A DNA stretch of 27,625 bases from HK-STAS-PATE-36 sp964565615 (lineage in GTDB: Bacteria > Patescibacteriota > Saccharimonadia > Saccharimonadales > JAGQNJ01): the NCBI GenBank assembly GCA_964565615.1, contig CAZMFO010000010.1, positions 1 to 27,625 on the forward strand. The letters run 5' to 3'. A program made the translations under genes and the position numbers. Under the pieces are notes generated by a model that saw only the letters and a program-made list of their open reading frames with translations, was not told the DNA's origin and did no database searches. Shown here piece by piece: positions 7,314-14,852 of the stretch (within the stretch, counting starts at the first letter, position 1; every line of letters begins with the position of its first letter).

Positions 7314-7363
7314 ATTTTAACATATTTGTGTATGATTGCAATACGACCGTTAACTGCTATAAT
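7314..7363. promoter_or_regulatory. Divergent promoters sharing one palindromic -35
   Basis: TTGCAA (7336-7341) is self-complementary and reads as a -35 on both strands. On the plus strand a 16-bp spacer leads to TATAAT (7358-7363), 7 nt before the ATG at 7371. On the minus strand a 16-bp spacer leads to TAAAAT (7319-7314), again 7 nt before the ATG at 7306. The region is fully symmetric, and both transcripts should be leaderless. Confidence 0.8.
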
Positions 7364-7370
7364 TGTGTGT

Positions 7371-7787
7371 ATGAAAATCGTAGTAAAGGCATTACTAACG
7401 GATTCCTCGAACAACTTACTCCTTCTAAATCGTGGCCTGTCTCATCCAAACTTTCCAGGACACTTTGATTTACCTGGTGGCGAAGTTGAGGATGGAGAAT
7501 CTTGGAATGTCGCTGTCGCCCGTGAGGTTAGTGAAGAGGCGGGGATTAAAGTCAACTCAGACCAGCTTAAAAAAGTCTTCGAGAAGCAACATCCAACAGT
7601 CTTGCATGTACTCTACATTAGTCATCTTAATGCAGAAAAACCAGATGTCAAATTGAGCTGGGAGCACAGTGATTTCCGGTGGGTAACAATCGAAGATTTT
7701 TTAGACATGCCCTTACCGAAAAATGTTGACAAATATTACCTTGATGTTGTTCAGTATCTTAAATCTTCCATAAAGTCTAACAACTAA
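7371..7787 (+). CDS. Nudix hydrolase, divergent from the glyco-nucleotide operon
   Basis: This 138-residue Nudix hydrolase has an intact Nudix box, G-x5-E-x7-R-E-V-S-E-E-A-G-I, near residues 36-58. The N-terminal strand K-I-V-V-K-A-L-L-T-D and L-L-L-L-N-R-G match the common Nudix opening. The later F-R-W-V-T-I-E-D-F strand is typical of small MutT-like or ADP-ribose/NDP-sugar hydrolases. The substrate is unknown. The ATG at 7371 is preferred over more upstream starts because a consensus -10 ends 7 nt before it and the fold begins there. It shares its promoter region with the divergent six-gene operon, so the seven genes probably respond together. Confidence 0.9.
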   Translation: MKIVVKALLTDSSNNLLLLNRGLSHPNFPGHFDLPGGEVEDGESWNVAVAREVSEEAGIKVNSDQLKKVFEKQHPTVLHVLYISHLNAEKPDVKLSWEHSDFRWVTIEDFLDMPLPKNVDKYYLDVVQYLKSSIKSNN

Positions 7788-7798
7788 TACTAAATACC

Positions 7799-7816
7799 TA
7801 GGGACGGTAATCCCTA
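7799..7816. other. Small hairpin between convergent genes
   Basis: A 6-bp stem T-A-G-G-G-A / T-C-C-C-T-A closes a 6-nt loop between the Nudix gene and the converging aminopeptidase gene. No T-run follows on either strand, so a terminator role is doubtful. Confidence 0.25.
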
Positions 7817-7847
7817 TTATGTGACATGGGGGTATACTTGGCAGAAA

Positions 7848-10412
7848 TTAATATTGCTTAAAAAAGGTGATGATTTTTTGGTGATCTCGTTCACGCCAAT
7901 TGACACGGGCTTGAATATCGGCAAAGCCTATCTTAATGTTTCGTTCTAGGGTTTTGTTGGTTAATTTTGGCTCAAAAAAGTTGACATACTTCTTTTGCCA
8001 TTTTTTGTCAGAAATTACATTGGCGGTATAGACAGGCAAAAAATCAAAGGCCTTGCTTTTAGCAAGCGTTTCCTCAAACCACTGCCAGTTTTCTTCCATA
8101 AACTGCCAGATAGCCTCTCTGGTGTGTTTGTTGCTTAAGAATAAGGCCATCCAGCGCATAACATCTTGCGGGCGAACAAAACCTTTCTCTCCTAACGCTT
8201 TAGCGATTATGTGTTTGGCGGATTTAACGCTTTTGGTAGCAGTAAGTCCGGCGGTAATATCGCTTTGCACATCGGATGATGAGGTCGGGTATTCTTCTAA
8301 CAATTTATCTATGGCTCCGTCTGGTGAATGCCGAATAACACCTCGTAGAATAGTCGGCCTAATCTCGGCATCTATGTCTGTAATTGATTTTGCTTGCTTA
8401 AATCGTTTTAGGGCTTCGTTGATTATCTTGGGATCCTCACTAGCAAGCATATATGCAAGCATAGTGTGCCGTAACTGTTTAGTATTTGGACTGTCTCCTT
8501 GTTCGTCATCCCAACCAAGTTTTTTGTGCCATCGGCTGGCTAGTGATTGCCGAAAGCGCTTTATTGCCTCTTCGGTTGGTTTATTGTCTTCGGTGAGCTG
8601 TGATGCCGTGTTGATAGTCCGACTAATTAAAGCCCAAACACTGTCTCGATCTTCGTCGCCACAACCTGCTATTAGGTTTAAGGTAACAAGCAAGGAGTGT
8701 GTTCCTCCACGCGCTAGAAGAAGGCTGTCGTTTATTAAGTTGATACGAGTTTCAGAATTAACCTCTTGCTGGGCAATTGCTTTTGCTAGGAACTTTTGCT
8801 GTTGTTCGTCCTCATATTCTACAAAATAATGACCACTGCCGTTGATGTTTAAAATTAGCGGTCGTGTATTGTTTAGATTGATGTTTTGGTTGGGCTTATT
8901 AAATAAGTCGTGGCTCAATTGATGATTTGCCAGTAGCGGAATTGGCCAGATTGTTCCATTAGTCGGATCGTCTATTACAAATCGTTTTTGAGAAAGCTGT
9001 AGGATGTTATTTTGACTGCTAACTTTTACTACCGGCATACCAGATTGCTCAATCCACGGCGTCATTAGAGCAGAGATGTCCTTTTTGCTTGATTTTGATA
9101 AAGCACTCCACAAATCTTCGCGTGAAGTGTTGCTATAAGCATTTTTTTCAAAGTAGTATTTAAGCCCTTTTCTAAAGGCTTCGTCGCCAATATACTCCCG
9201 GAGCATTTTTAGCAGTCGCCCACCTTTGGCATAAACAATGCTTGGGTCAAATAAGGTGTCAATAATTTCAGGGTCTGACACCTTAACGCCGACTGGTTGG
9301 ATATCTTTATAGACATCACGACTAGATGTTGTTATGACATCTGTTGAGTTATAAGACTCCCATTGGTGCCAAGTTGGATGAAGCGTATCAAGAGCAATAT
9401 GTTCCATAATGCTGGCAAAACTCTCGTTTAACCATAGATCATCCCACCATTTCATCGTTACGAGATTGCCAAACCATTGATGAGAAAGCTCGTGGGCTAT
9501 AACTAAAGAGATGTATTGTTCGTTACTGATAGATGGGTTGGCTGGATCGCTTAATAAGGCAATTTCTCTATATGTAATCAGGCCCCAGTTTTCCATTGCT
9601 CCAGCGTCAAAATCTGGCAAGGCAACCTGATCACATTTTGGTAAGGGGTATTTAACGCCAAAATAATCTGTAAAGAATTCAAGTATCCTAACAGCCTCAT
9701 CTACGGAATAGCGGAGTTCTTTTTTGTCGCGAGCCAGACTAGACCAAGTACGAACTAAGGTGCCGTCTTTGGTTTTGCCTTCAGCACTGTGCATTGGGCC
9801 AGTAACAAAAGCCAGCAAATAAGTTGACATCTTTGGGGTAGTGTGGAAGGTGGTTGTACAATATCGTTCTTTGACTAATTGCGACTTAACCTCGGTATTT
9901 GATAAGACGATATCGTCTTTGTTGGTGGTTAGAGTCAGGTCAAAAGTTGCTTTTGCGATGGGTTCATCAATACAAGGGAATGCTTCTCGGGCATAGTGGC
10001 TTTCAAATTGGGTGGCCAGAATTACTTGAGATTGACCGTCCAGCTCGTATTTAGCGGGATATATCCCTAGCATAGCCTCGGTAATTTGTCCGGCAAAATC
10101 TAGGGTTATGCTGTAGTTGCCGGCATAGAGTTGTTGGTTGGTGTGCAAGCGGACCTCGTCGTAGGCTTTGTGACAGAGTATCCTAGTAACTGGTATCTCT
10201 GTACTATTCTTTTTGTCAACTTTAACAATCTTAGCAGAAGATATTTTTAGGTCTCGTTGATGAAAAGTTAGCCTTTGACTGGGTCTTCCGACTTTTTTAC
10301 CAGTAATGGTTACAGAGCCACTAAATTTTAGTTTATCTTTATCAAGCTTAATTTGAAGTTGGTAATTGGTTGGCTGAAATTGATTAAAAAGGTGCTTTAG
10401 GGTTTTGCTCAC
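7848..10412 (-). CDS. M1 family metallo-aminopeptidase
   Basis: This is a zinc aminopeptidase of the M1 (gluzincin) family, which removes N-terminal residues from peptides. The exopeptidase motif G-A-M-E-N is at residues 271-275, the zinc motif H-E-L-S-H at 307-311, and the third ligand in W-L-N-E-S at E330, giving the expected HExxH-x18-E spacing. The N-terminal beta domain spans about 1-195 and the helical ERAP1-C-like C-terminal domain about 510-850. Length (854) is usual for the tricorn-factor/aminopeptidase N group. No signal peptide, so cytoplasmic. The start is GTG at 10412. Upstream, G-A-T-A-A-T (8 nt) or T-A-A-T-C-T (6 nt) could be a close -10, with no Shine-Dalgarno. In a host-dependent, auxotrophic lineage it fits peptide scavenging (inference). 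Confidence 0.95.
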   Translation of the reverse strand: MSKTLKHLFNQFQPTNYQLQIKLDKDKLKFSGSVTITGKKVGRPSQRLTFHQRDLKISSAKIVKVDKKNSTEIPVTRILCHKAYDEVRLHTNQQLYAGNYSITLDFAGQITEAMLGIYPAKYELDGQSQVILATQFESHYAREAFPCIDEPIAKATFDLTLTTNKDDIVLSNTEVKSQLVKERYCTTTFHTTPKMSTYLLAFVTGPMHSAEGKTKDGTLVRTWSSLARDKKELRYSVDEAVRILEFFTDYFGVKYPLPKCDQVALPDFDAGAMENWGLITYREIALLSDPANPSISNEQYISLVIAHELSHQWFGNLVTMKWWDDLWLNESFASIMEHIALDTLHPTWHQWESYNSTDVITTSSRDVYKDIQPVGVKVSDPEIIDTLFDPSIVYAKGGRLLKMLREYIGDEAFRKGLKYYFEKNAYSNTSREDLWSALSKSSKKDISALMTPWIEQSGMPVVKVSSQNNILQLSQKRFVIDDPTNGTIWPIPLLANHQLSHDLFNKPNQNINLNNTRPLILNINGSGHYFVEYEDEQQQKFLAKAIAQQEVNSETRINLINDSLLLARGGTHSLLVTLNLIAGCGDEDRDSVWALISRTINTASQLTEDNKPTEEAIKRFRQSLASRWHKKLGWDDEQGDSPNTKQLRHTMLAYMLASEDPKIINEALKRFKQAKSITDIDAEIRPTILRGVIRHSPDGAIDKLLEEYPTSSSDVQSDITAGLTATKSVKSAKHIIAKALGEKGFVRPQDVMRWMALFLSNKHTREAIWQFMEENWQWFEETLAKSKAFDFLPVYTANVISDKKWQKKYVNFFEPKLTNKTLERNIKIGFADIQARVNWRERDHQKIITFFKQY

Positions 10413-10462
10413 TATATTAGATTATCACAAGAGAGATATTTTTTACCTATGATAATAATCTT

Positions 10463-10491
10463 TTGACAACAAGTTTGATGATGTTTATAAT
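10463..10491 (+). promoter_or_regulatory. nusA promoter, full consensus
   Basis: TTGACA (10463-10468), a 17-bp spacer and TATAAT (10486-10491) give an exact sigma-70-type consensus, the best promoter in the window. The predicted start point near 10498-10500 leaves a leader of about 58 nt before nusA. Confidence 0.9.
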
Positions 10492-10504
10492 TAGGCTCGT
10501 AAAA

Positions 10505-10529
10505 GTCGACCGGCAGGTCGGCCTTTTTT
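10505..10529 (+). terminator. Attenuator hairpin in the nusA leader
   Basis: A 7-bp stem (10505-10511 with 10516-10522, one G-U pair) with a GGCA tetraloop is followed by C and six T. It lies about 6 nt after the predicted transcription start and before the nusA Shine-Dalgarno sequence. It therefore can only act on nusA transcripts, since no plus-strand gene lies just upstream. Confidence 0.75.
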
Positions 10530-10556
10530 ATGAAGTAATCAAAATAAAGGAGATAT

Positions 10557-11708
10557 ATGGATTTAGATATTAAACAGTTGACCATCGCATTACGAGCAAT
10601 TGCCGAAGAAAAAAATCTTCCTGAAGAGACAATCCAAGATATAGTTGAGCAAGCTCTTTCTGCTGCATATAAAAAAGATTATGGCGATAAAGAGCAAGAT
10701 GTTAGAGTAAGCGTAAACTTGCATACCGGCGATGTTGATGCTTATATTACTAAAACAGTCGTCGATAAAATCACAGACGAGCATTCCGAGATTTCATTAA
10801 CCGAGGCTCAAACAACTCGCAAAAACGCTAAAATTGGCGAAACCATAGAGATTCATACAGATATTTCGGAGTTTGGTCGTGTTGCTGCCCAAACCGCCAA
10901 GCAGGTCATCATCCAAAAATTGAGAGAAGCCGAACGAGAGATCGTTGTAGATGAGTATCAAGATAAGATAGGAACAATAATAAATGGTGTTGTTTCTCGA
11001 GTAGAAAGTAGAGTAGTGCGAGTAGATTTAGGCAAGGCACAAGGTATTCTGCCAGCTAGTGAGCAGATACAGGGTGAGCATTATTACCCCGGACAACGCC
11101 TGAAGGTCTACTTAAATGATGTAGAGCGTGGAACCCGTGGCCCTCAACTGATTTTGTCTAGGGGTAATCCCGAGTTTATTACAGCACTTTTTGAGGCCGA
11201 AGTTCCCGAAATGGAAAGTGGAGCAGTAGAAATAAAAAGTTTGGCTCGTGAGGCTGGTGTGCGTAGTAAGATAGCCGTTTCTAGCACCGTTCAGGGTGTT
11301 GATCCGGTGGGAACTTTTGTTGGTGGACACGGAACGCGAGTCAATGCTGTTATGAGCGAAGTCGGAGAGCAAGAAAAGATTGATATTATTGTTTGGGACG
11401 ATGCCCCGGATAAGTACATAGTAAATGCTCTAAGTCCCACAAAAGTTACTTCTATTGAGGTAGATAATGCCTCAAGGAAGGCAGTTGTTAAGGTACCAAG
11501 CGATCAATTAAGTATTGCGATTGGCAAAAGTGGGCAAAATGTCCGTTTGGCTAGTAAGCTGACTGGTTATGAAATTGATATTAGTGAAGCAAAAGAAGAA
11601 GAGGTTTCGGAGGAGATCCCGCAAAAATCCGCAAAACCAGCTAAAATAAAAAGAAAGAGTGAACTAGAAAGTAGTCTTCTGGAGGCTATAGAGGAACACG
11701 GAGAATGA
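10557..11708 (+). CDS. nusA: Transcription termination/antitermination factor NusA
   Basis: NusA binds RNA polymerase and nascent RNA and modulates pausing, intrinsic termination and antitermination. The order is canonical: an N-terminal RNAP-binding domain (about 1-130), an S1 domain (about 135-200; G-T-I-I-N-G-V-V), KH1 with G-V-D-P-V-G-T-F-V-G-G near 245-255, and KH2 with A-I-G-K-S-G-Q-N-V near 322. A charged tail of about 35 residues follows, without the acidic repeats of gammaproteobacteria. The start is supported by AAAGGAG 4 nt before the ATG. The TGA overlaps the next gene's ATG. The leader carries an intrinsic terminator, suggesting autoregulation. Confidence 0.96.
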   Translation: MDLDIKQLTIALRAIAEEKNLPEETIQDIVEQALSAAYKKDYGDKEQDVRVSVNLHTGDVDAYITKTVVDKITDEHSEISLTEAQTTRKNAKIGETIEIHTDISEFGRVAAQTAKQVIIQKLREAEREIVVDEYQDKIGTIINGVVSRVESRVVRVDLGKAQGILPASEQIQGEHYYPGQRLKVYLNDVERGTRGPQLILSRGNPEFITALFEAEVPEMESGAVEIKSLAREAGVRSKIAVSSTVQGVDPVGTFVGGHGTRVNAVMSEVGEQEKIDIIVWDDAPDKYIVNALSPTKVTSIEVDNASRKAVVKVPSDQLSIAIGKSGQNVRLASKLTGYEIDISEAKEEEVSEEIPQKSAKPAKIKRKSELESSLLEAIEEHGE

Positions 11709-12214
11709 GCATAAGCCAAAATGAGACTCGTGTCGGCGAGAAAATTAATCTTCATCAGCATCAAATCGGTTGGTTTCCAGACTTAGATTGCCAAAAACAG
11801 ATTAGCTCCAGAATAAACTCAATTCGTAATTTATCAGATCTTGTCTTAGGGTCTAGTGGCGTAACTTACGATCCAACAAAAACTGTCTTAAGATCAGTAG
11901 TTAGCGTTGAGAAGGAAGAAGTCGATGGGTTGCCAATTGATCGAATTATTCGTGTAGAGTGGATTGGCGGAAGGACGATGTTCAGTGCTTCAGATACTAC
12001 GGTGGTGGATTCAAGAGGAATCTCCGGTGAGTTATTAGATAATGGATCTTCTAATGGTTTAAGCGTTTATAGTTGTGCTCGGCTACCGTTAGACCAAGAT
12101 AATGCTAGTGAAGTTGCCGGTATGTTAGATATATCTGGCGGAGTTTTAGATGTCTCTGTAGCTGTTGTTGTACAAGGAATGCACAGAAGATTATTAGATG
12201 ATCTCTCTTTTTAG
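11705..12214 (+). CDS. Uncharacterised protein translationally coupled to nusA
   Basis: I recognise no family. The 169-residue product starts in an ATGA overlap with nusA, so the two are surely cotranscribed and probably coupled. The N-terminal part is hydrophilic (about 1-50). The middle has alternating hydrophobic strands (R-S-V-V-S-V-E-K-E-E-V, I-I-R-V-E-W-I-G-G) and the C-terminal third has another (V-L-D-V-S-V-A-V-V-V-Q-G). There is no signal peptide, membrane segment or cysteine cluster. It occupies the place where ylxR/infB follow nusA in many bacteria but resembles neither. The CIRCE/clpC promoter follows, so the operon ends here. A transcription- or translation-related role is only inferred from position. 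Confidence 0.75.
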   Translation: MSISQNETRVGEKINLHQHQIGWFPDLDCQKQISSRINSIRNLSDLVLGSSGVTYDPTKTVLRSVVSVEKEEVDGLPIDRIIRVEWIGGRTMFSASDTTVVDSRGISGELLDNGSSNGLSVYSCARLPLDQDNASEVAGMLDISGGVLDVSVAVVVQGMHRRLLDDLSF

Positions 12215-12248
12215 TTAGTTAAATATGGCTTACCAGAAAAATTACAAA

Positions 12249-12275
12249 TTAGCACTCTTGACTAACGAGTGCTAA
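12249..12275 (+). promoter_or_regulatory. CIRCE operator (HrcA site)
   Basis: TTAGCACTC and GAGTGCTAA flank a 9-nt spacer, matching the CIRCE consensus in all 18 arm positions. HrcA is the established repressor at CIRCE, releasing on heat shock. The spacer contains TTGACT, the promoter's -35. Confidence 0.97.
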
Positions 12276-12287
12276 AGACGATATACT
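12258..12287 (+). promoter_or_regulatory. clpC promoter embedded in CIRCE
   Basis: TTGACT (12258-12263) lies in the CIRCE spacer, and TATACT (12282-12287) follows after 18 bp. Bound HrcA would directly cover the -35. The predicted start near 12294 gives a leader of about 44 nt with Shine-Dalgarno AAGGG at 12327-12331. Confidence 0.8.
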
Positions 12288-12337
12288 GATATTAGCGGAA
12301 ATAATCGCTATAAGAATAATTAAACTAAGGGTAAAAA

Positions 12338-14815
12338 ATGCCACCAAATGCATCTGACTTTCAAGAGATATTAAATCACCTTACGGAAAACGCTTTACGA
12401 AGCTTACAACAGGCTGATAGTATTGCCAAAGCCTCCGGTAGTCCTTATGTTGAGACACAACATATTTTACTGGGGATCTTAGCTCAAGAGTCATCTATTG
12501 GAGCTAAAATTTTGCATGACTCTGGAGTTACTCTTGACAGAGCACGCTTTGCTCTTAACATAACTCCAAAAGCCACAGTAATCAATATGGGCTCTAAAGG
12601 ATTAAGCGAAACAGCAAAACTAACCTTAAAAATGGCCTACGATACAGCTCAAGACTTTAGCCAGGAGTTTTGTGGCACAGAACACATTTTGTATAGTATA
12701 GTAAGCCAAAAGAACTCTCGGGCGACTGTTTTGTTGCGGGATATGAGCACTAATGTTGATCATCTATTGGATCGTCTAGAGCAGTTCTTAAGCCGACAGC
12801 AATATGAAGATAATCAAAACTCATCTAGCCCTAGGTCAAGAACTAAGCAACGCCGAAAAACCGCGTTAGATTTTTTTGGTACGGATTTAACCAGACTAGC
12901 TAAGGAGGGCAAATTAGATCCAGTAATTGGGCGCGAGGCACAAATTAGGAGAGTCATTACTATTTTAAATAGGCGAACAAAAAATAATCCTGTTTTAATC
13001 GGTGAGCCGGGTGTTGGTAAGACCGCCATTGTAGAAGGCTTAGCGCAGAGGATTATAAGCGAAGATGTGCCTGATACCCTTTTAGATAAGCGAATTGTTA
13101 CGCTTGATTTAACAAGTATGATTGCTGGCACTAAATACAGAGGCGAATTTGAAGATCGTCTAAAAAAGGTGTTGCAAGAACTTGAGGCAGACAAAAAAAC
13201 AATTGTTTTTATAGATGAGTTACATCTAATCGTTGGCGCAGGCTCGGCAGAAGGATCGCTAGATGCCGGAAACATTCTAAAACCTGCCTTGGCCAGAGGT
13301 AAGATACAGGTTATAGGCGCAACAACAACCACCGAGTACACAAAACATATAGAGAAAGACAGTGCACTAGAAAGGCGATTCCAGCCAATTCAGGTTCCAC
13401 AAACGAATATCCCTGAAACGATCGCTATCCTGAAAGGCCTCCGCAAGCATTACGAGGCGTTCCATAATGTAATTATTCTTGACGAAGTCATAGAGGACAC
13501 AGTCAATCTAGCAGATCGTTATATTAATGATCGCTTTATGCCAGATAAGGCTATTGATTTGCTAGATGAAACTTCGGCTCATTTAAGGATTGACAAAGGG
13601 CGCACTCCACCAGAAGTTAGAAGACTAAAGAACGAGTTAAAACTAATCAATACTAAAATTGACGAGGCAGTAGATAATGAGGACTACGAAAAGGCCGCCC
13701 AGCATAAGCAGAGAGTTAGTCAGCTTGAGGAAGAACTAAGTCAGTTGCAATCAGCTACAAAGGGGACTAATAAGATAGTGGTTACAAGTGATGATATTGC
13801 CGAAATTGTTGCCAGAACTACCGGTGTACCAGTACAGAAAGTGATCAGATCAGAAGCTAAGTACCTGCTTAATCTAGAGAAAAATCTTAGCAAATATGTT
13901 ATTGGTCAAGATGAGGCTGTGCGAGTTGTTTCTCGGGCGTTACGACGAAATCGTTCGGGGATTAGTAGCGGAAAGAGACCAATAGGTTCCTTTGTCTTTT
14001 TAGGGCCAACAGGTGTTGGCAAAACCGAGCTAGCCCGCGTGCTGGCACGAGAGTTTTTTGGCTCTGACTCGGCACTAGTAAAAATTGATATGAGTGAGTT
14101 TGGTGAGCATCACAATGTTTCAAGGTTAGTCGGTGCACCAGCAGGTTATGTTGGTTATGATGATGGAGGCCAGTTAACAGACAAAATTCGTCGACAACCT
14201 TATAGTGTTGTCTTGTTTGATGAGATAGAGAAAGCACACCCCGATGTATTTAATATGTTACTTCAACTATTAGAAGACGGATGCATAACCGATGCTAAGG
14301 GTCGCAAAATAGACTTTACTAATACTGTAGTAATTATGACTAGCAACATAGGTGCCGAAAAGCTACAAAAAGAGGTCAGTCTAGGCTTTGAGGCCAACAG
14401 CAAAGCAGATGAGCAGAATCTTGATAAATTGCACGAATCCAATAAAGACAAAGTGCTTGAACAACTAAAGAAAATGATGCGTCCAGAGCTAATTAACCGA
14501 ATTGATAAAACAATTGTCTTCAGGGCTTTAACCAAACAAAACATCTTAAAAATTCTAGATATTCAGATAAATGAGCTTAAGGACAGATTAGCTAAGCAAG
14601 GATTGAGCGTAAAACTAACATCTTCGGCTAAAACATATTTACTTAATAAGGGTTACGACTCGCTCAATGGGGTGCGTCCAATGAGAAGGTTGCTCCAAGA
14701 CACATTAGAGGATCATATCGCTATGGAGCTAATTAAAGGTGCTTACGATAAAGGTTCGGTAATAGAAGTTGGTACAAAAAATCGTCAGTTAGACTACGCT
14801 GTTGTGGGCGAGTAA
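12338..14815 (+). CDS. clpC: ClpC-type AAA+ unfoldase
   Basis: This Hsp100 unfoldase feeds substrates to ClpP. Domains in order: a double Clp-N repeat (about 1-150); AAA-1 with Walker A at 222-229 (G-E-P-G-V-G-K-T) and Walker B I-V-F-I-D-E; a UVR motif at about 435-470, which marks ClpC rather than ClpB; and AAA-2 with Walker A at 556-563 (G-P-T-G-V-G-K-T) and V-V-L-F-D-E. An L-G-F tripeptide at 682-684, in the position of the ClpP-docking loop, implies partnership with ClpP. The 825-residue length is typical. The start is fixed by AAGGG 6 nt before the ATG. Controlled by CIRCE, so heat- and stress-induced through HrcA. Confidence 0.96.
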   Translation: MPPNASDFQEILNHLTENALRSLQQADSIAKASGSPYVETQHILLGILAQESSIGAKILHDSGVTLDRARFALNITPKATVINMGSKGLSETAKLTLKMAYDTAQDFSQEFCGTEHILYSIVSQKNSRATVLLRDMSTNVDHLLDRLEQFLSRQQYEDNQNSSSPRSRTKQRRKTALDFFGTDLTRLAKEGKLDPVIGREAQIRRVITILNRRTKNNPVLIGEPGVGKTAIVEGLAQRIISEDVPDTLLDKRIVTLDLTSMIAGTKYRGEFEDRLKKVLQELEADKKTIVFIDELHLIVGAGSAEGSLDAGNILKPALARGKIQVIGATTTTEYTKHIEKDSALERRFQPIQVPQTNIPETIAILKGLRKHYEAFHNVIILDEVIEDTVNLADRYINDRFMPDKAIDLLDETSAHLRIDKGRTPPEVRRLKNELKLINTKIDEAVDNEDYEKAAQHKQRVSQLEEELSQLQSATKGTNKIVVTSDDIAEIVARTTGVPVQKVIRSEAKYLLNLEKNLSKYVIGQDEAVRVVSRALRRNRSGISSGKRPIGSFVFLGPTGVGKTELARVLAREFFGSDSALVKIDMSEFGEHHNVSRLVGAPAGYVGYDDGGQLTDKIRRQPYSVVLFDEIEKAHPDVFNMLLQLLEDGCITDAKGRKIDFTNTVVIMTSNIGAEKLQKEVSLGFEANSKADEQNLDKLHESNKDKVLEQLKKMMRPELINRIDKTIVFRALTKQNILKILDIQINELKDRLAKQGLSVKLTSSAKTYLLNKGYDSLNGVRPMRRLLQDTLEDHIAMELIKGAYDKGSVIEVGTKNRQLDYAVVGE

Positions 14816-14839
14816 TGTCTTAAACTCTAGCAAATGAGA

Positions 14840-14845
14840 TATAAT
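14840..14845 (+). promoter_or_regulatory. -10 of the HEMLH-protein gene, predicted leaderless
   Basis: TATAAT ends 7 nt before the ATG at 14853, with no Shine-Dalgarno sequence. No good -35 is seen at 16-18 bp. Confidence 0.6.
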
Positions 14846-14852
14846 TCATAAT

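Noticed and set aside
7307..7414. Longer N-terminus for the first nucleotidyltransferase
   Set aside because: It would cover both divergent promoters and overlap the Nudix gene; the fold begins after 7306.
8053..8829. 258-codon plus-strand open frame
   Set aside because: It is antisense to the M1 aminopeptidase, low in complexity (Ser/Leu/Arg-rich) and has no start signal; the minus-strand gene is unambiguous.
11706..11708. Possible UGA-as-sense genetic code
   Set aside because: NusA and several other genes end at UGA where their families end, and the TGA lies in a coupling overlap.
12814..13341. 175-codon minus-strand open frame inside clpC
   Set aside because: Mirror frame of the strongly conserved AAA-1 domain, without protein-like motifs or a start signal.
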